Source of the DNA: JAAFJT01 sp043744275
Lineage (GTDB): Bacteria > Bacteroidota > Bacteroidia > Chitinophagales > Saprospiraceae
Direction: 5' to 3'
Assembly: GCA_043744275.1 (NCBI GenBank)
Contig: JAYTUY010000166.1
Span: 1 to 19,511 of the forward strand
DNA length: 19,511 nucleotides
In this document: one piece after another, positions 8,383 to 15,827 of the stretch
Numbering within the stretch: position 1 is the first letter of the stretch
Layout: the number at the start of each line of letters is the position of its first letter
Notes under the pieces: model-generated
Database searches by the model: none
What the model saw: only the letters and a program-made list of their open reading frames with translations
What the model was told of the DNA's origin: nothing
Position numbers and translations under genes: made by a program

Positions 8383-9405
8383 ATGAAATTTTATCCAACC
8401 GATACACTCAATTTTATTTCTAAGCTCACACCGCGCCGCGTTTGGAATGCTACCCAAGTTTTTTCATCCTACTTTCTGACAAAATGGACGCGCCGACCCA
8501 TTCAATGGGGTATGCCGTTCACGATTTCGTTGGAGCCAACTACGGCTTGCAACCTCCGATGCCCCGAATGCCCAAGCGGTTTGAGAGCTTTCACTCGACC
8601 AACAGGCAATTTGAAACAGGATTTTTTTCGCCAAACGATGGACGAAATGCACCAAAATTTGATGTATTTAATCTTCTATTTTCAAGGTGAACCGTACATC
8701 AATCCTAATTTTTTAGACATGGTAAAATATGCTCATGACAAAGGCATTTACACCATGACCTCTACAAATGGACACTTTTTGAACGATAAAAACGCTCAAA
8801 AAACCATCGAAAGTGGCTTGGATAGGCTCATTATTTCAGTCGATGGCACGACCCAAGAGACTTACGAAAGCTACCGAAAAGAAGGCAATTTGGACAATGT
8901 CCTCGCTGGAGCGCGCAATATTGTGAAGTGGAAAAAGGCGATGAAATCCAAAACGCCACATATTATTTTCCAATTTTTAGTCGTCAAACCCAACGAACAT
9001 CAGATACCCGACATCTATAAATTAGCCGAAGAAATAGGCATTGATGAAGTGAAATTGAAGACAGCCCAAGTCTATGACTACGAAAATGGCAACGATTTGA
9101 TACCCACTATCGATAAATATGCTCGCTATCAAGAACTTGAAGATGGCAAATGGACATTCAAAAATGCCCTCGTCAACCATTGTTGGAAGTTGTGGCACTC
9201 ATGTGTCATCACGTGGGATGGCTTGGTCGTGCCCTGCTGCTTCGATAAAGATGCTGAACACCGCCTCGGCGATTTGAAGCAAAGCACCTTTGCAGAGGTT
9301 TGGCACAACGGCAAGTACAGCCGCTTCCGCCAAGCCATATTGAAAGGGCGCGATAAAATTGATATTTGCACCAATTGTACTGAGGGGTGCAAGGTTTGGG
9401 CATAG
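8383..9405 (+). CDS. Radical SAM enzyme with SPASM-type C-terminal cysteines
   Basis: The 340-residue protein has the radical SAM cluster motif C56-x3-C60-x2-C63 in SLEPTTACNLRCPEC, the GEP motif at 102-104 and a TIM-barrel pattern (TSTNGHFL, LIISVDGTTQETYESYR). The C-terminus carries further cysteines (C267, C274, C285, C286, C329, C332, C336), as expected of a SPASM or twitch domain holding an auxiliary iron-sulfur cluster, with the typical GDLKQSTFAEVWHNGKYSRF stretch. Such enzymes do radical chemistry on peptides, sugars or cofactors; neither the sequence nor the methyltransferase neighbour identifies the substrate. No precursor-peptide gene is visible beside it. A motif copy (9378-9388) codes for the TEG between the last cysteines. 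The gene ends at TAG (9403-9405), where a hairpin begins. Confidence 0.85.
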   Translation: MKFYPTDTLNFISKLTPRRVWNATQVFSSYFLTKWTRRPIQWGMPFTISLEPTTACNLRCPECPSGLRAFTRPTGNLKQDFFRQTMDEMHQNLMYLIFYFQGEPYINPNFLDMVKYAHDKGIYTMTSTNGHFLNDKNAQKTIESGLDRLIISVDGTTQETYESYRKEGNLDNVLAGARNIVKWKKAMKSKTPHIIFQFLVVKPNEHQIPDIYKLAEEIGIDEVKLKTAQVYDYENGNDLIPTIDKYARYQELEDGKWTFKNALVNHCWKLWHSCVITWDGLVVPCCFDKDAEHRLGDLKQSTFAEVWHNGKYSRFRQAILKGRDKIDICTNCTEGCKVWA

Positions 9406-9438
9406 TGCGAACGTATCGCGGAACTCCAGTTTCGCACT
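9405..9438 (+). terminator. Hairpin at the 3' end of the radical SAM gene
   Basis: AGTGCGAA (9405-9412) pairs with TTCGCACT (9431-9438) around an 18-base loop. It begins at the last base of the stop codon. No T-run follows, so it may stabilise the 3' end or belong to the adjacent repeat block rather than terminate by itself. Confidence 0.45.
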
Positions 9439-9610
9439 CAATATATGGGGTTGTGTAAAAAGGATGATATAAGTTCAATTGAAAATTTTACGCCAAATAA
9501 AGTTTGGAATCTCGAACAACTTTCCAAGAGTTGGAAAGTTTTAGCTTGAAAATCCGAATAAAATTTTGTGGTAAAAACATTTAAAACCTTTTTACACAAC
9601 CCCGATACGT
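9411..9610. repeat. Nested inverted-repeat element, MITE-like
   Basis: The 353-bp gap between the radical SAM and CapA genes is mostly nested dyads. A 17-bp perfect inverted repeat (GGGGTTGTGTAAAAAGG at 9447-9463 with its complement at 9587-9603) encloses about 120 bases. Inside is a 10-bp stem hairpin (AACTTTCCAA, loop GAG, TTGGAAAGTT, 9518-9540). Outside it, ACGTATCG (9411-9418) and CGATACGT (9603-9610) also pair. No ORF of note lies inside. The structure suits a small non-autonomous mobile element or a structured intergenic RNA. Only one copy is in the window. Confidence 0.55.
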
Positions 9611-9622
9611 TTAAAATTCTTT

Positions 9623-9653
9623 TTTGAAAACTAAAATTTTATCCCTAAATTTA
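9623..9653 (+). promoter_or_regulatory. Candidate promoter of the capA-folA-DUF2851 cluster
   Basis: TTTG (9623-9626), a 19-base spacer and TAAATTTA (9646-9653) match the phylum consensus except for the last base of the -7 element. The ATG is 105 bases downstream, leaving a long leader. Confidence 0.5.
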
Positions 9654-9758
9654 CAACTAATTGATAATCAATCCTTTGGAGTGATTAAAATACCCTAAAA
9701 ATAAACAACAACCAAAGCCAAAATTATTATTGAAAACGAAAAACAAACATCACTGAAC

Positions 9759-10952
9759 ATGCTTACGAGAATTTTATGTCTATTCCTAACTCTCCTTTTT
9801 CTTTCAGGTGGCAACGAAAAGAAACCTAATCAAGCCGCCCTTCCAAGTTTGGAAGTGATTAAACCTGAAGAAAAAAAGGAAACTGAATCCCCAAAAACCC
9901 TCCGATTAATGTTCGCAGGAGACATTATGTCGCAACTGATTCAAATCGAATCGGCGCATGTGGGCAATAATGAGTACAATTATGACCCGTGTTTTAAATA
10001 CATCCGCCCCATATTTGAGCAAGCCGACCTCGTTATCGGCAACCTCGAATGCACCCTTTCTGACAAGCCGCCCTACACAGGCTATCCCAATTTTAGAAGC
10101 CCTGACCAGTTAGCTTCAGCCTTGAAAAAAGGCGGCTTCGATATATTGGTCACCGCTAATAATCATTCCCTCGATGGGGGTTTGAATGGGCTGAATCACA
10201 CCATCGAAACAGTGCGCGAATCGGGTTTTGTGCAGACAGGCACTTTCAAAAATGAGGCGTATAAAAACCTCCTTTATCCATTAATTGTCTATAAAAATGG
10301 CTTCAAAATCGCCCTGCTCAACTACACCCACCACACCAACGGACTGAGCACGCCGACCCCCTCAGTAGTGAACCTTTTGGACATGGATAAGGTGAAAAAA
10401 GACCTACAAAAAGTTCGCAATTTAAAAGCCGATTTCATCATCACTTTCCTACATTGGGGCGATGAACACCAGCTCAATGAAGGCTCAGAGCAGCGAGGTG
10501 TAGCCCAATTATTGCATCAATGGGGAAGCAATTTAGTGGTGGGAGGACACCCACATGTTGTACAACCTATTAAAAATCAAATAGTTACGATTAATAAAAA
10601 AACATATAGTCAACTGACTGCCTACTCACTTGGCAACTTCATTTCATCTCAACCCTTCGTCAATACTGAGGGGGGTATCGTCTTTGAAGTGAACATCAAA
10701 AAAGAGCAAAATCAAACTATTATTAACGATTATTCTTATATTCCTGTGCTGCGTTATACACCGCGTAAGAATGGCAAAACACGATATTATGCCCTGCCAG
10801 TTTCGCCCTTTGAAAACAACGAAAGTGCTATAAAAATGCCTGCCAATGAGAAGACAAAAATGTTGAACTTTGCGCATCGCATCCGCAAGCAATTGAGTGC
10901 ACATGGTGCCAAAGAGCATAAGTTTTCATTGGATGAAATTTTAATTGATTAA
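9759..10952 (+). CDS. CapA-family protein (poly-gamma-glutamate capsule-type, metallophosphatase-like fold)
   Basis: The 397-residue product begins with a hydrophobic export signal (1-18) and a charged linker. The CapA/PGA_cap domain follows from about residue 47: MFAGDIM (G54, D55), IGNLECTLSD (N95, E97), VTANNHSLDGG (N135, H136), LHWGDEHQ (231-238), GGHPHVVQP (H264, H266) and SLGNF (290-294). The acidic and histidine residues suggest a calcineurin-like metal site. Family members act at the cell surface, some in poly-gamma-glutamate capsule formation, but no other capsule genes are nearby, so the true role is open. The signal ends LSGGN without the lipobox cysteine, so it may not be lipidated. 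Two motif copies fall inside, coding for TPSVV (10357-10367) and NTEGG (10664-10675). The next gene starts two bases after its stop. Confidence 0.85.
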   Translation: MLTRILCLFLTLLFLSGGNEKKPNQAALPSLEVIKPEEKKETESPKTLRLMFAGDIMSQLIQIESAHVGNNEYNYDPCFKYIRPIFEQADLVIGNLECTLSDKPPYTGYPNFRSPDQLASALKKGGFDILVTANNHSLDGGLNGLNHTIETVRESGFVQTGTFKNEAYKNLLYPLIVYKNGFKIALLNYTHHTNGLSTPTPSVVNLLDMDKVKKDLQKVRNLKADFIITFLHWGDEHQLNEGSEQRGVAQLLHQWGSNLVVGGHPHVVQPIKNQIVTINKKTYSQLTAYSLGNFISSQPFVNTEGGIVFEVNIKKEQNQTIINDYSYIPVLRYTPRKNGKTRYYALPVSPFENNESAIKMPANEKTKMLNFAHRIRKQLSAHGAKEHKFSLDEILID

Positions 10953-10954
10953 AT

Positions 10955-11464
10955 ATGATAATATCTGCCATAGTCGCTGCGGCTCAAAACGGTGTCATCG
11001 GAAAAGACAACGAAATCCCGTGGCATCTGCCAAAAGACTTTGCCTATTTTAAAAAAACTACGCTGCATCACCATATTATCATGGGGCGCAACAGCTACGA
11101 AAGCATCGGTCGCCCGTTGCCCAATCGGACGAATATCATCGTGACGCGCAACCCGTTTTATGTGGTTTCGGGCTGCATTGTCGTACATTCTCTCGAAGAA
11201 GCCTTGAAATTAGCCGAGCAAAATGGTGAAGAAGAAGCATTTATCATCGGCGGCGGCGATATTTTTAAGCAAAGTATGCGCCTTTTGGATAAACTCTATC
11301 TGACCGAAGTGGATTTGGATACGCAAGCAAACCAGCCCGATGGGGATTATGTTTTTTTTCCTCAAATGAACCCTGATGAATGGCGTTTGGTATCGGAAGA
11401 GAAGCATTTTAAAGATGAAAAAAATGGGGCAGATTTTACATTTAAGGTTTTTGAGAAACGGTAA
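10955..11464 (+). CDS. folA: Dihydrofolate reductase
   Basis: The 169-residue enzyme reduces dihydrofolate to tetrahydrofolate with NADPH in the cytoplasm. It shows the family pattern: MIISAIVAAAQNGVIGKDNEIPWHLPKD with the catalytic acid Asp28, the GRNSYESIGRPLPNRTNIIVTRN nucleotide and folate region (44-66), and FIIGGGDIF (96-104) of the NADPH-binding loop. Length is normal. The gene begins two bases after the CapA stop, so it is probably translated from the same mRNA; thyA, its common partner, is not in the window. Function is secure from the motifs. Confidence 0.96.
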   Translation: MIISAIVAAAQNGVIGKDNEIPWHLPKDFAYFKKTTLHHHIIMGRNSYESIGRPLPNRTNIIVTRNPFYVVSGCIVVHSLEEALKLAEQNGEEEAFIIGGGDIFKQSMRLLDKLYLTEVDLDTQANQPDGDYVFFPQMNPDEWRLVSEEKHFKDEKNGADFTFKVFEKR

Positions 11465-11528
11465 AATTTAATCAATTTGCTTTTTCAATGGTACATTTAA
11501 TCTATTGATAATTAAATTTAACATACTC

Positions 11529-12809
11529 ATGTACGAAAACTTCCTACACTATCTGTGGCGAACTCGTCGTTTCGACCTCTCAAACCTCGCTACTACTGAG
11601 GGGGATACGCTCGATATTATCGACTTTGGCGAATACAATACGAACGCTGGACCTGATTTTTTGAACGCTCGTGTGCGTATTGGCAACGTTACTTGGGCGG
11701 GCAATGTAGAAATGCACGTCAAAACGTCCGATTGGATTCAGCACGGACATCAGTATGATGAGGCATATAATAATGTGATTCTACATGTGGTTTATGAAAA
11801 TGACTTGCCTTTGAGAGAGAGTCAAAATATTATAAAAAACACAAAATGTTTTGAATTAAAAAATAAAATACCTGAAGGCATTTATAAAAAATATTGGGCT
11901 TTGCTGAATAATGAGCATTGGATTCCCTGCCAGCATCATTTTTTTGAAGTATCAGATTTAGTAAAAAATGCCAGTTTTGAACGCTTGTTGATTGAACGAT
12001 TAGAACGAAAAACGACTGAAATTGCCGTTGCTTTAGAACGCAATCAACAGGATTGGGAAGAGACTTTTTATCAATTTGTTGCTCGATATTTCGGCTTGAA
12101 AGTGAATGCTGAACCGATGGAATGGCTGGCTCGTTCGTTGCCACACATCATTTTAGCGAAGCATAAAAATCAACTGTTTCAAGTAGAAGCGTTGCTCTTT
12201 GGACAAGCTGGTTTGTTGGAAAATGAGTTTGAAGATGCCTATCCGAATGCTTTAAAAAAGGAATATCAATTTTTAAAACATAAGCATCATTTGACGTCTA
12301 TTGCTACTGTCGCTTGGAAATTTGCCCGCTTGCGACCCGCTAATTTCCCCACGATTCGCATAGCTCAACTCGCTCGATTGATTCATCAATCATCGCATTT
12401 ATTTTCAAAAATCATTGAAATTGAAACAGTTACGGATATTAAAAAACTGTTTGATGTAGAAGTGAATGATTATTGGCTGTCGCATTATGTGTTCGATACC
12501 CCCTCAGTATCGAGGCGTAAATCGTTGGGTACGGATGCCATTCATTCTATTGTGATTAATGTGCTGGTGCCATTTTTATTTTATTACGGAAAGATGCGGC
12601 ATGACGAAAAATATGTCACTCGTGCATTCAATTTTTTACAAGAGATTAAGCCAGAAAATAACACCATTACTGAGGGGTGGAAAAATTTGGGTGTGCCTTT
12701 AGAATCTGCTCATCGCACTCAATCTTTGATTCATTTAAAAAATAATTATTGCGATAAAAAACGGTGTTTGGATTGCGGTATCGGAAACTCTATTTTGAAA
12801 AATAATTAA
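11529..12809 (+). CDS. DUF2851 family protein
   Basis: A 426-residue protein of a family found mostly in Bacteroidota and with no established function. Recognisable stretches are MYENFLHYLWRTRRFD at the start, DFGEYNTNAGPDFLNARV, GNVEMHVKTSDW and, at the end, the cysteine-containing CDKKRCLDCGIGNSIL. The middle has a histidine- and acid-rich pattern near the N-terminus (EMHVKTSDWIQHGH) that hints at a metal or nucleic-acid enzyme, but this is only suggestive. I chose the ATG at 11529; an upstream in-frame TTG at 11505 adds eight residues that do not fit the family. Two motif copies in opposite orientation lie within it: TTEGD (11594-11604) and ITEGW (12668-12678) on the coding strand and TPSVS (12499-12509) on the other, three in all. 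It is 64 bases after folA. Confidence 0.85.
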   Translation: MYENFLHYLWRTRRFDLSNLATTEGDTLDIIDFGEYNTNAGPDFLNARVRIGNVTWAGNVEMHVKTSDWIQHGHQYDEAYNNVILHVVYENDLPLRESQNIIKNTKCFELKNKIPEGIYKKYWALLNNEHWIPCQHHFFEVSDLVKNASFERLLIERLERKTTEIAVALERNQQDWEETFYQFVARYFGLKVNAEPMEWLARSLPHIILAKHKNQLFQVEALLFGQAGLLENEFEDAYPNALKKEYQFLKHKHHLTSIATVAWKFARLRPANFPTIRIAQLARLIHQSSHLFSKIIEIETVTDIKKLFDVEVNDYWLSHYVFDTPSVSRRKSLGTDAIHSIVINVLVPFLFYYGKMRHDEKYVTRAFNFLQEIKPENNTITEGWKNLGVPLESAHRTQSLIHLKNNYCDKKRCLDCGIGNSILKNN

Positions 12810-12824
12810 CCCTTTATTCAGTAA

Positions 12825-12854
12825 AATACAGATTAATACAGATTAATACAGATT
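12825..12854. repeat. Tandem repeat, three units of AATACAGATT
   Basis: Three exact 10-bp units follow each other, a diverged unit (GATACGG) follows, and a further AATACAGATT lies at 12874-12883. The period is close to one DNA turn. Function unknown. Confidence 0.85.
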
Positions 12855-12951
12855 GATACGGAAATTTAAAATTAATACAGATTTTCTAAAATTTGAGATA
12901 AATTTAAAATTTCGTTTAAAAAACAAACAATTTGTATTTAAATATAGAATA

Positions 12952-13028
12952 TTTTTTTGACACATAGTTAAGATAAGACACATAGGTTACAAAACTATGT
13001 GTCCTATCCTAACTATGTGTCAAAAAAA
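12952..13028. terminator. 77-bp hairpin with repeated 9-mers, probably a bidirectional terminator
   Basis: The arm 12952-12985 pairs with 12995-13028 with two mismatched positions and a nine-base loop. The outer ends are T7 and A7, so either transcript would end in a stem followed by U. Each arm contains two direct copies of GACACATAG (12959-12967 and 12977-12985 on the left). It follows the DUF2851 gene by about 140 bases, far for a simple terminator, so it may be a repeat-family hairpin that also serves as one. Confidence 0.7.
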
Positions 13029-13204
13029 ACAATGTGTTAAATAGCATAATTTTTGGTAAAGGTTTCAGCATAAAAAGAGAAAAAATGTACCTTTGCGCCT
13101 TAAATCACCCCCTTTCTAAATCGCGTTAAGAAAACTCAAAATAGTGTGAAGGATATAGTAGGAGAGTTTTTAGAGGTTTTTGGAAAGTCAAATTGATAGT
13201 TCAT

Positions 13205-13672
13205 ATGAAAAATATAGCATTTGCATCTATAATAATAGCCACTTTATCGTGTAATAAAACCGATAAATCTCAAACAAACCAAACCGCTGCCGCCGAACCC
13301 GTCAAAATTGAATTGCCCAATACGCCCGAAACGGTGGTACGCACATGGGAAGACGCCATCGGAAAGAATCAATTTTCACTTGCTTTGATGCTGAGTATGG
13401 GACCAGAAGTTGATTATGTAAGAGCCTTGGAAGCGTCCAATAATATGGATAAAATACCCAATGTTCGCTCTGAAATAGTAGATTTGAAGTGCCAACAGCT
13501 ATCAGAAACAGCCATATGCGATTGCAAAATCAAGTATGAGGACGATGAAGCGGCGTTCAAATACTATCTGATTCGCCAAAATGGACAGTGGTTTCTCAAT
13601 GATATTGTGCCGAGTGAGGTGCAACCCAATAACAAACGTGTGAATCAAAAACCCTCACGTGTTGTGCAATAA
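13205..13672 (+). CDS. Small lipoprotein, DUF4878/NTF2-like
   Basis: The 155-residue product starts MKNIAFASIIIATLSCNKTD: a signal peptide with a lipobox (TLSC), so it is probably lipidated and exported. The rest (ETVVRTWEDAIGKNQFSLALML near residue 40, then KYYLIRQNGQWFLNDI near the end) has the helix-then-curved-sheet pattern of NTF2-like DUF4878 proteins, whose role is unknown. I chose the ATG at 13205, not the TTG four codons upstream, because it gives a clean signal peptide. nadD starts three bases after the stop, so the two are co-transcribed, although no functional link is evident. Confidence 0.75.
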   Translation: MKNIAFASIIIATLSCNKTDKSQTNQTAAAEPVKIELPNTPETVVRTWEDAIGKNQFSLALMLSMGPEVDYVRALEASNNMDKIPNVRSEIVDLKCQQLSETAICDCKIKYEDDEAAFKYYLIRQNGQWFLNDIVPSEVQPNNKRVNQKPSRVVQ

Positions 13673-13675
13673 AAG

Positions 13676-14248
13676 ATGAAAATCGGTCTTTTTTTCGGCT
13701 CTTTCAACCCCGTCCATGTCGGTCACATGATTATTGCCAATTATATGGCAACGCAAACCGATTTGCTACAAGTGTGGTTGGTGGTAAGTCCTCACAATCC
13801 GTTGAAGCCAAAAAATTCGCTCGCTCGCGATCGAGATAGATTGAATATGGTGAAACTCGCCATAGACGATAACAGTTTGTTGCGAGCCTCTGACATCGAA
13901 TTTAAGTTGCCAAAACCGTCCTACACAATTGACACATTGACCTATCTTTCTGAAAAATATCCGCAACATGAGTTCGTGCTCATCATGGGTGGCGACAACT
14001 TGGCGACGCTCCAAAAATGGAAAAATTATGAGCAAATACTGAGGGGGTACGATATTTATGTTTACAAACGCCCACAGTATGAGCTTGGTGAATTGGCTAC
14101 TCACCCCCGCGTGAGTCTCTTCGAAGCACCCTTGATGGACATCTCCGCTACATACATTCGCAAGTGTCTTGTGGAAGGCAAATCCATTCAATACCTCGTG
14201 CCTGATGCCGTTATGCAATATTTAATGGAATCTAAAATTTATTCGTAA
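13676..14248 (+). CDS. nadD: Nicotinate-nucleotide adenylyltransferase
   Basis: The 190-residue cytoplasmic enzyme transfers AMP from ATP to nicotinate mononucleotide in NAD synthesis. The nucleotidyltransferase signature GSFNPVHVGH is at 8-17, SPHNPLK at 38-44, the MGGDNLATLQKW stretch lies mid-protein, and DISATYIRK near the end matches the ISxTxIR motif. Length is typical. A motif copy (14037-14047) codes for ILRGY, and its G-tract runs into GTAC. The gene probably shares an mRNA with the upstream lipoprotein gene and ends before the bidirectional hairpin at 14270. Confidence 0.95.
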   Translation: MKIGLFFGSFNPVHVGHMIIANYMATQTDLLQVWLVVSPHNPLKPKNSLARDRDRLNMVKLAIDDNSLLRASDIEFKLPKPSYTIDTLTYLSEKYPQHEFVLIMGGDNLATLQKWKNYEQILRGYDIYVYKRPQYELGELATHPRVSLFEAPLMDISATYIRKCLVEGKSIQYLVPDAVMQYLMESKIYS

Positions 14249-14269
14249 AACATTGATTATCAACGAATT

Positions 14270-14324
14270 AAACCTATGAGGTTTTTCCCAAAGGGATTCC
14301 TTCGGAAAAAAACCTCATAGGTTT
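14270..14324. terminator. Bidirectional terminator between nadD and the convergent lipoprotein gene
   Basis: AAACCTATGAGGTTTTT (14270-14286) pairs perfectly with 14308-14324 over 17 bases, with 21 bases between. It lies 21 bases after the nadD stop and 25 bases beyond the stop of the minus-strand lipoprotein gene. The interior (CCCAAAGGGATTCCTTCGG) can also pair partly, giving a long rod. It is well placed to end both transcripts. Confidence 0.8.
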
Positions 14325-14349
14325 GTAGCGATTATTTACGCTTATCTTA

Positions 14350-14733
14350 CTACTTATCTTTCATGGCAGCGGCTCTGGCATCGTTAATTGCATCGTGAAG
14401 AGCACCTCTCATCCCCATCATCACAGTCCCCTCAGTTCTGAACATAATGGTATCGGGCAATGAGTGTCCACTTTTTTTCATGGCTTTCAGCGAATCAGTC
14501 AGCATTTTTTGTAAGACATCCAAATCTTTTATTTCTTTTCCATCGAATGTGATTTTGCTCGACGAATCTATCGTGATCCAATATGGGTTGGGGCGAGGTG
14601 GTGGTGCGTCTTGAATATCGCGCATCGGTGGAATAGCTTCAGCAGTGGTTTGGGTCTCTGTTTTTCCCGCATTATTGCAAGCTAAAAATAGCATTGATGT
14701 AAATATGCTTGATAAGACTATTTTTTTGAACAT
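14350..14733 (-). CDS. Small lipoprotein with an ExbD-periplasmic-domain-like C-terminus
   Basis: The 127-residue product begins MFKKIVLSSIFTSMLFLACN: a signal peptide with lipobox LFLAC. After a proline-rich spacer, the segment ITFDGKEIKDLDVLQKML ... DTIMFRTEGTVMMGMRGALHDAIND follows the beta-strand, helix, beta-strand, helix order of the periplasmic domain of ExbD/TolR (a short strand and 'G', a helix with Leu/Asp, then an 'xIRxE/D ... yg.v..vl' segment). The match is by eye only and weak. I chose the ATG at 14731-14733; an upstream in-frame TTG would add eleven residues before the signal. A near-copy of the iterated motif (14428-14437) has one base changed and codes for RTEGT. Confidence 0.6.
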   Translation of the reverse strand: MFKKIVLSSIFTSMLFLACNNAGKTETQTTAEAIPPMRDIQDAPPPRPNPYWITIDSSSKITFDGKEIKDLDVLQKMLTDSLKAMKKSGHSLPDTIMFRTEGTVMMGMRGALHDAINDARAAAMKDK

Positions 14734-14887
14734 TTTTAATTGTTTTATTAAGAAAATGAATAGCAAATTTAAAATTTTCAGTGATTTTAATGCTCAATGA
14801 TTGATTTTAACTCAATTGTATTTTATAAACATTGGTTAAGTTTTATGTAAAAAGTATGTTAATGGATTGGTTTTTGATTACTCAAAT

Positions 14888-15697
14888 ATGATAAAACTCG
14901 TTTTTTTAACACTCAAAATTACTTTTATGCTCATTTTTAAATGCTCATTGGTTGCTGTTTTCTTACTCACCGCTTATTTCACGGCTCAACCCTTTGTAGG
15001 TGATGTCACGGATAAGGAATATGTGAAGCTACAAAAAATTAAAGAAATAGTCAAAAAAGATTCGAGTGCTGCTACGCTCGGGCAGACGCGCGTGACCATT
15101 TACAAATTCAACGAAGACGGTCTTTTGATAGAAAAAAAAGAAGAGGGTAAAGAGACGCTCATGACGCGTTTTAGTTATGATAAAAATGGTAATCTGACTG
15201 AATCAGCTACTTTGCGCCCCGATGGTTCTATTTACAGCATTGAAAAAATGGGTTATGATGATAAAGGTCGTTTGAATGAATCTGAAATTCGGCGCACGGC
15301 TGAAAAAATGACGATAAAAGATAATATCGAATGGGTAGATGAGCGCACTCGCCACACGACACGAGTGAGAAACGGCGAAACTATGCGCTTTTTGAGTGTT
15401 TTTGATGAACAAAACCGAATCGCAGACGAAACGTTTGACAATGGCAGCGGTAGTAATTGGATATACGACGGAGCGGTTTTGATGATGAAAAAAAATAAAG
15501 CCAATGGACCTGGCAGCGGTGATATTGAGCGATACGAATATGATGACAACCAGCGCATCAGTCTGATTGAAAATGCTAATAATCGCCGCACTTTTAATTA
15601 TGATGGCAGAGGGCGTTTGATTTCGACAGTTACTAAAGACGATAATGAGAGAACCTTGGCTATCGAACGCTACGAATATGCGCCGTCCGATAATTGA
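14888..15697 (+). CDS. Exported protein with YD/RHS-like repeats
   Basis: The product (269 residues from this start) has an N-terminal hydrophobic stretch (SLVAVFLLTAYFTA) that looks like an export signal. It then shows a series of short strand-turn-strand units with YD and G-x-L features: FSYDKNGNLTES, GYDDKGRLNES, YEYDDNQRISLI, FNYDGRGRLIST. This recalls RHS/YD repeats, usually in secreted toxins or surface proteins, but it is far too short for a full RHS cage and has no toxin tip. The start is uncertain: ATG at 14888 or ATG at 14927, the latter giving a more compact signal peptide. No known partner is adjacent, and the function is unknown. Confidence 0.65.
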   Translation: MIKLVFLTLKITFMLIFKCSLVAVFLLTAYFTAQPFVGDVTDKEYVKLQKIKEIVKKDSSAATLGQTRVTIYKFNEDGLLIEKKEEGKETLMTRFSYDKNGNLTESATLRPDGSIYSIEKMGYDDKGRLNESEIRRTAEKMTIKDNIEWVDERTRHTTRVRNGETMRFLSVFDEQNRIADETFDNGSGSNWIYDGAVLMMKKNKANGPGSGDIERYEYDDNQRISLIENANNRRTFNYDGRGRLISTVTKDDNERTLAIERYEYAPSDN

Positions 15698-15731
15698 TTG
15701 GAACTATTTGAAGGCTTAAATTGTATATTTG
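15698..15731 (+). promoter_or_regulatory. Possible promoter of the arfB-like gene
   Basis: TTG (15698-15700), a 23-base spacer and TATATTTG (15724-15731) fit the TTG / TAnnTTTG pattern. The ATG is about 97 bases downstream and a hairpin lies between. Confidence 0.4.
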
Positions 15732-15735
15732 CTCG

Positions 15736-15771
15736 AAGACCTTTTCAAAAGTTATACTTTGGAAAGGTCTT
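15736..15771 (+). terminator. Hairpin between the YD-like gene and arfB
   Basis: AAGACCTTTTCAAA (15736-15749) pairs with TTTGGAAAGGTCTT (15758-15771) with one mismatch and an eight-base loop. There is no long U-run after it (AATTTAAAT). It may terminate the upstream gene or form a structured leader for the downstream one. Confidence 0.6.
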
Positions 15772-15827
15772 AATTTAAATAGAAATTACTACAACAATTA
15801 TTTTTAAATTTAATCAAAAGTACAGTT

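Larger units (their letters stand above)
12810..13204. other. Intergenic region with tandem repeat, large hairpin and a possible promoter
   Basis: This 395-bp gap holds no convincing gene. From the left it has a 10-bp tandem repeat, a 77-bp hairpin with T-runs at both ends, and a TACCTTTG element (13088-13095) with a weak TTTC about 21 bases upstream, which could be the promoter of the lipoprotein-nadD operon about 110 bases downstream. Confidence 0.6.
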
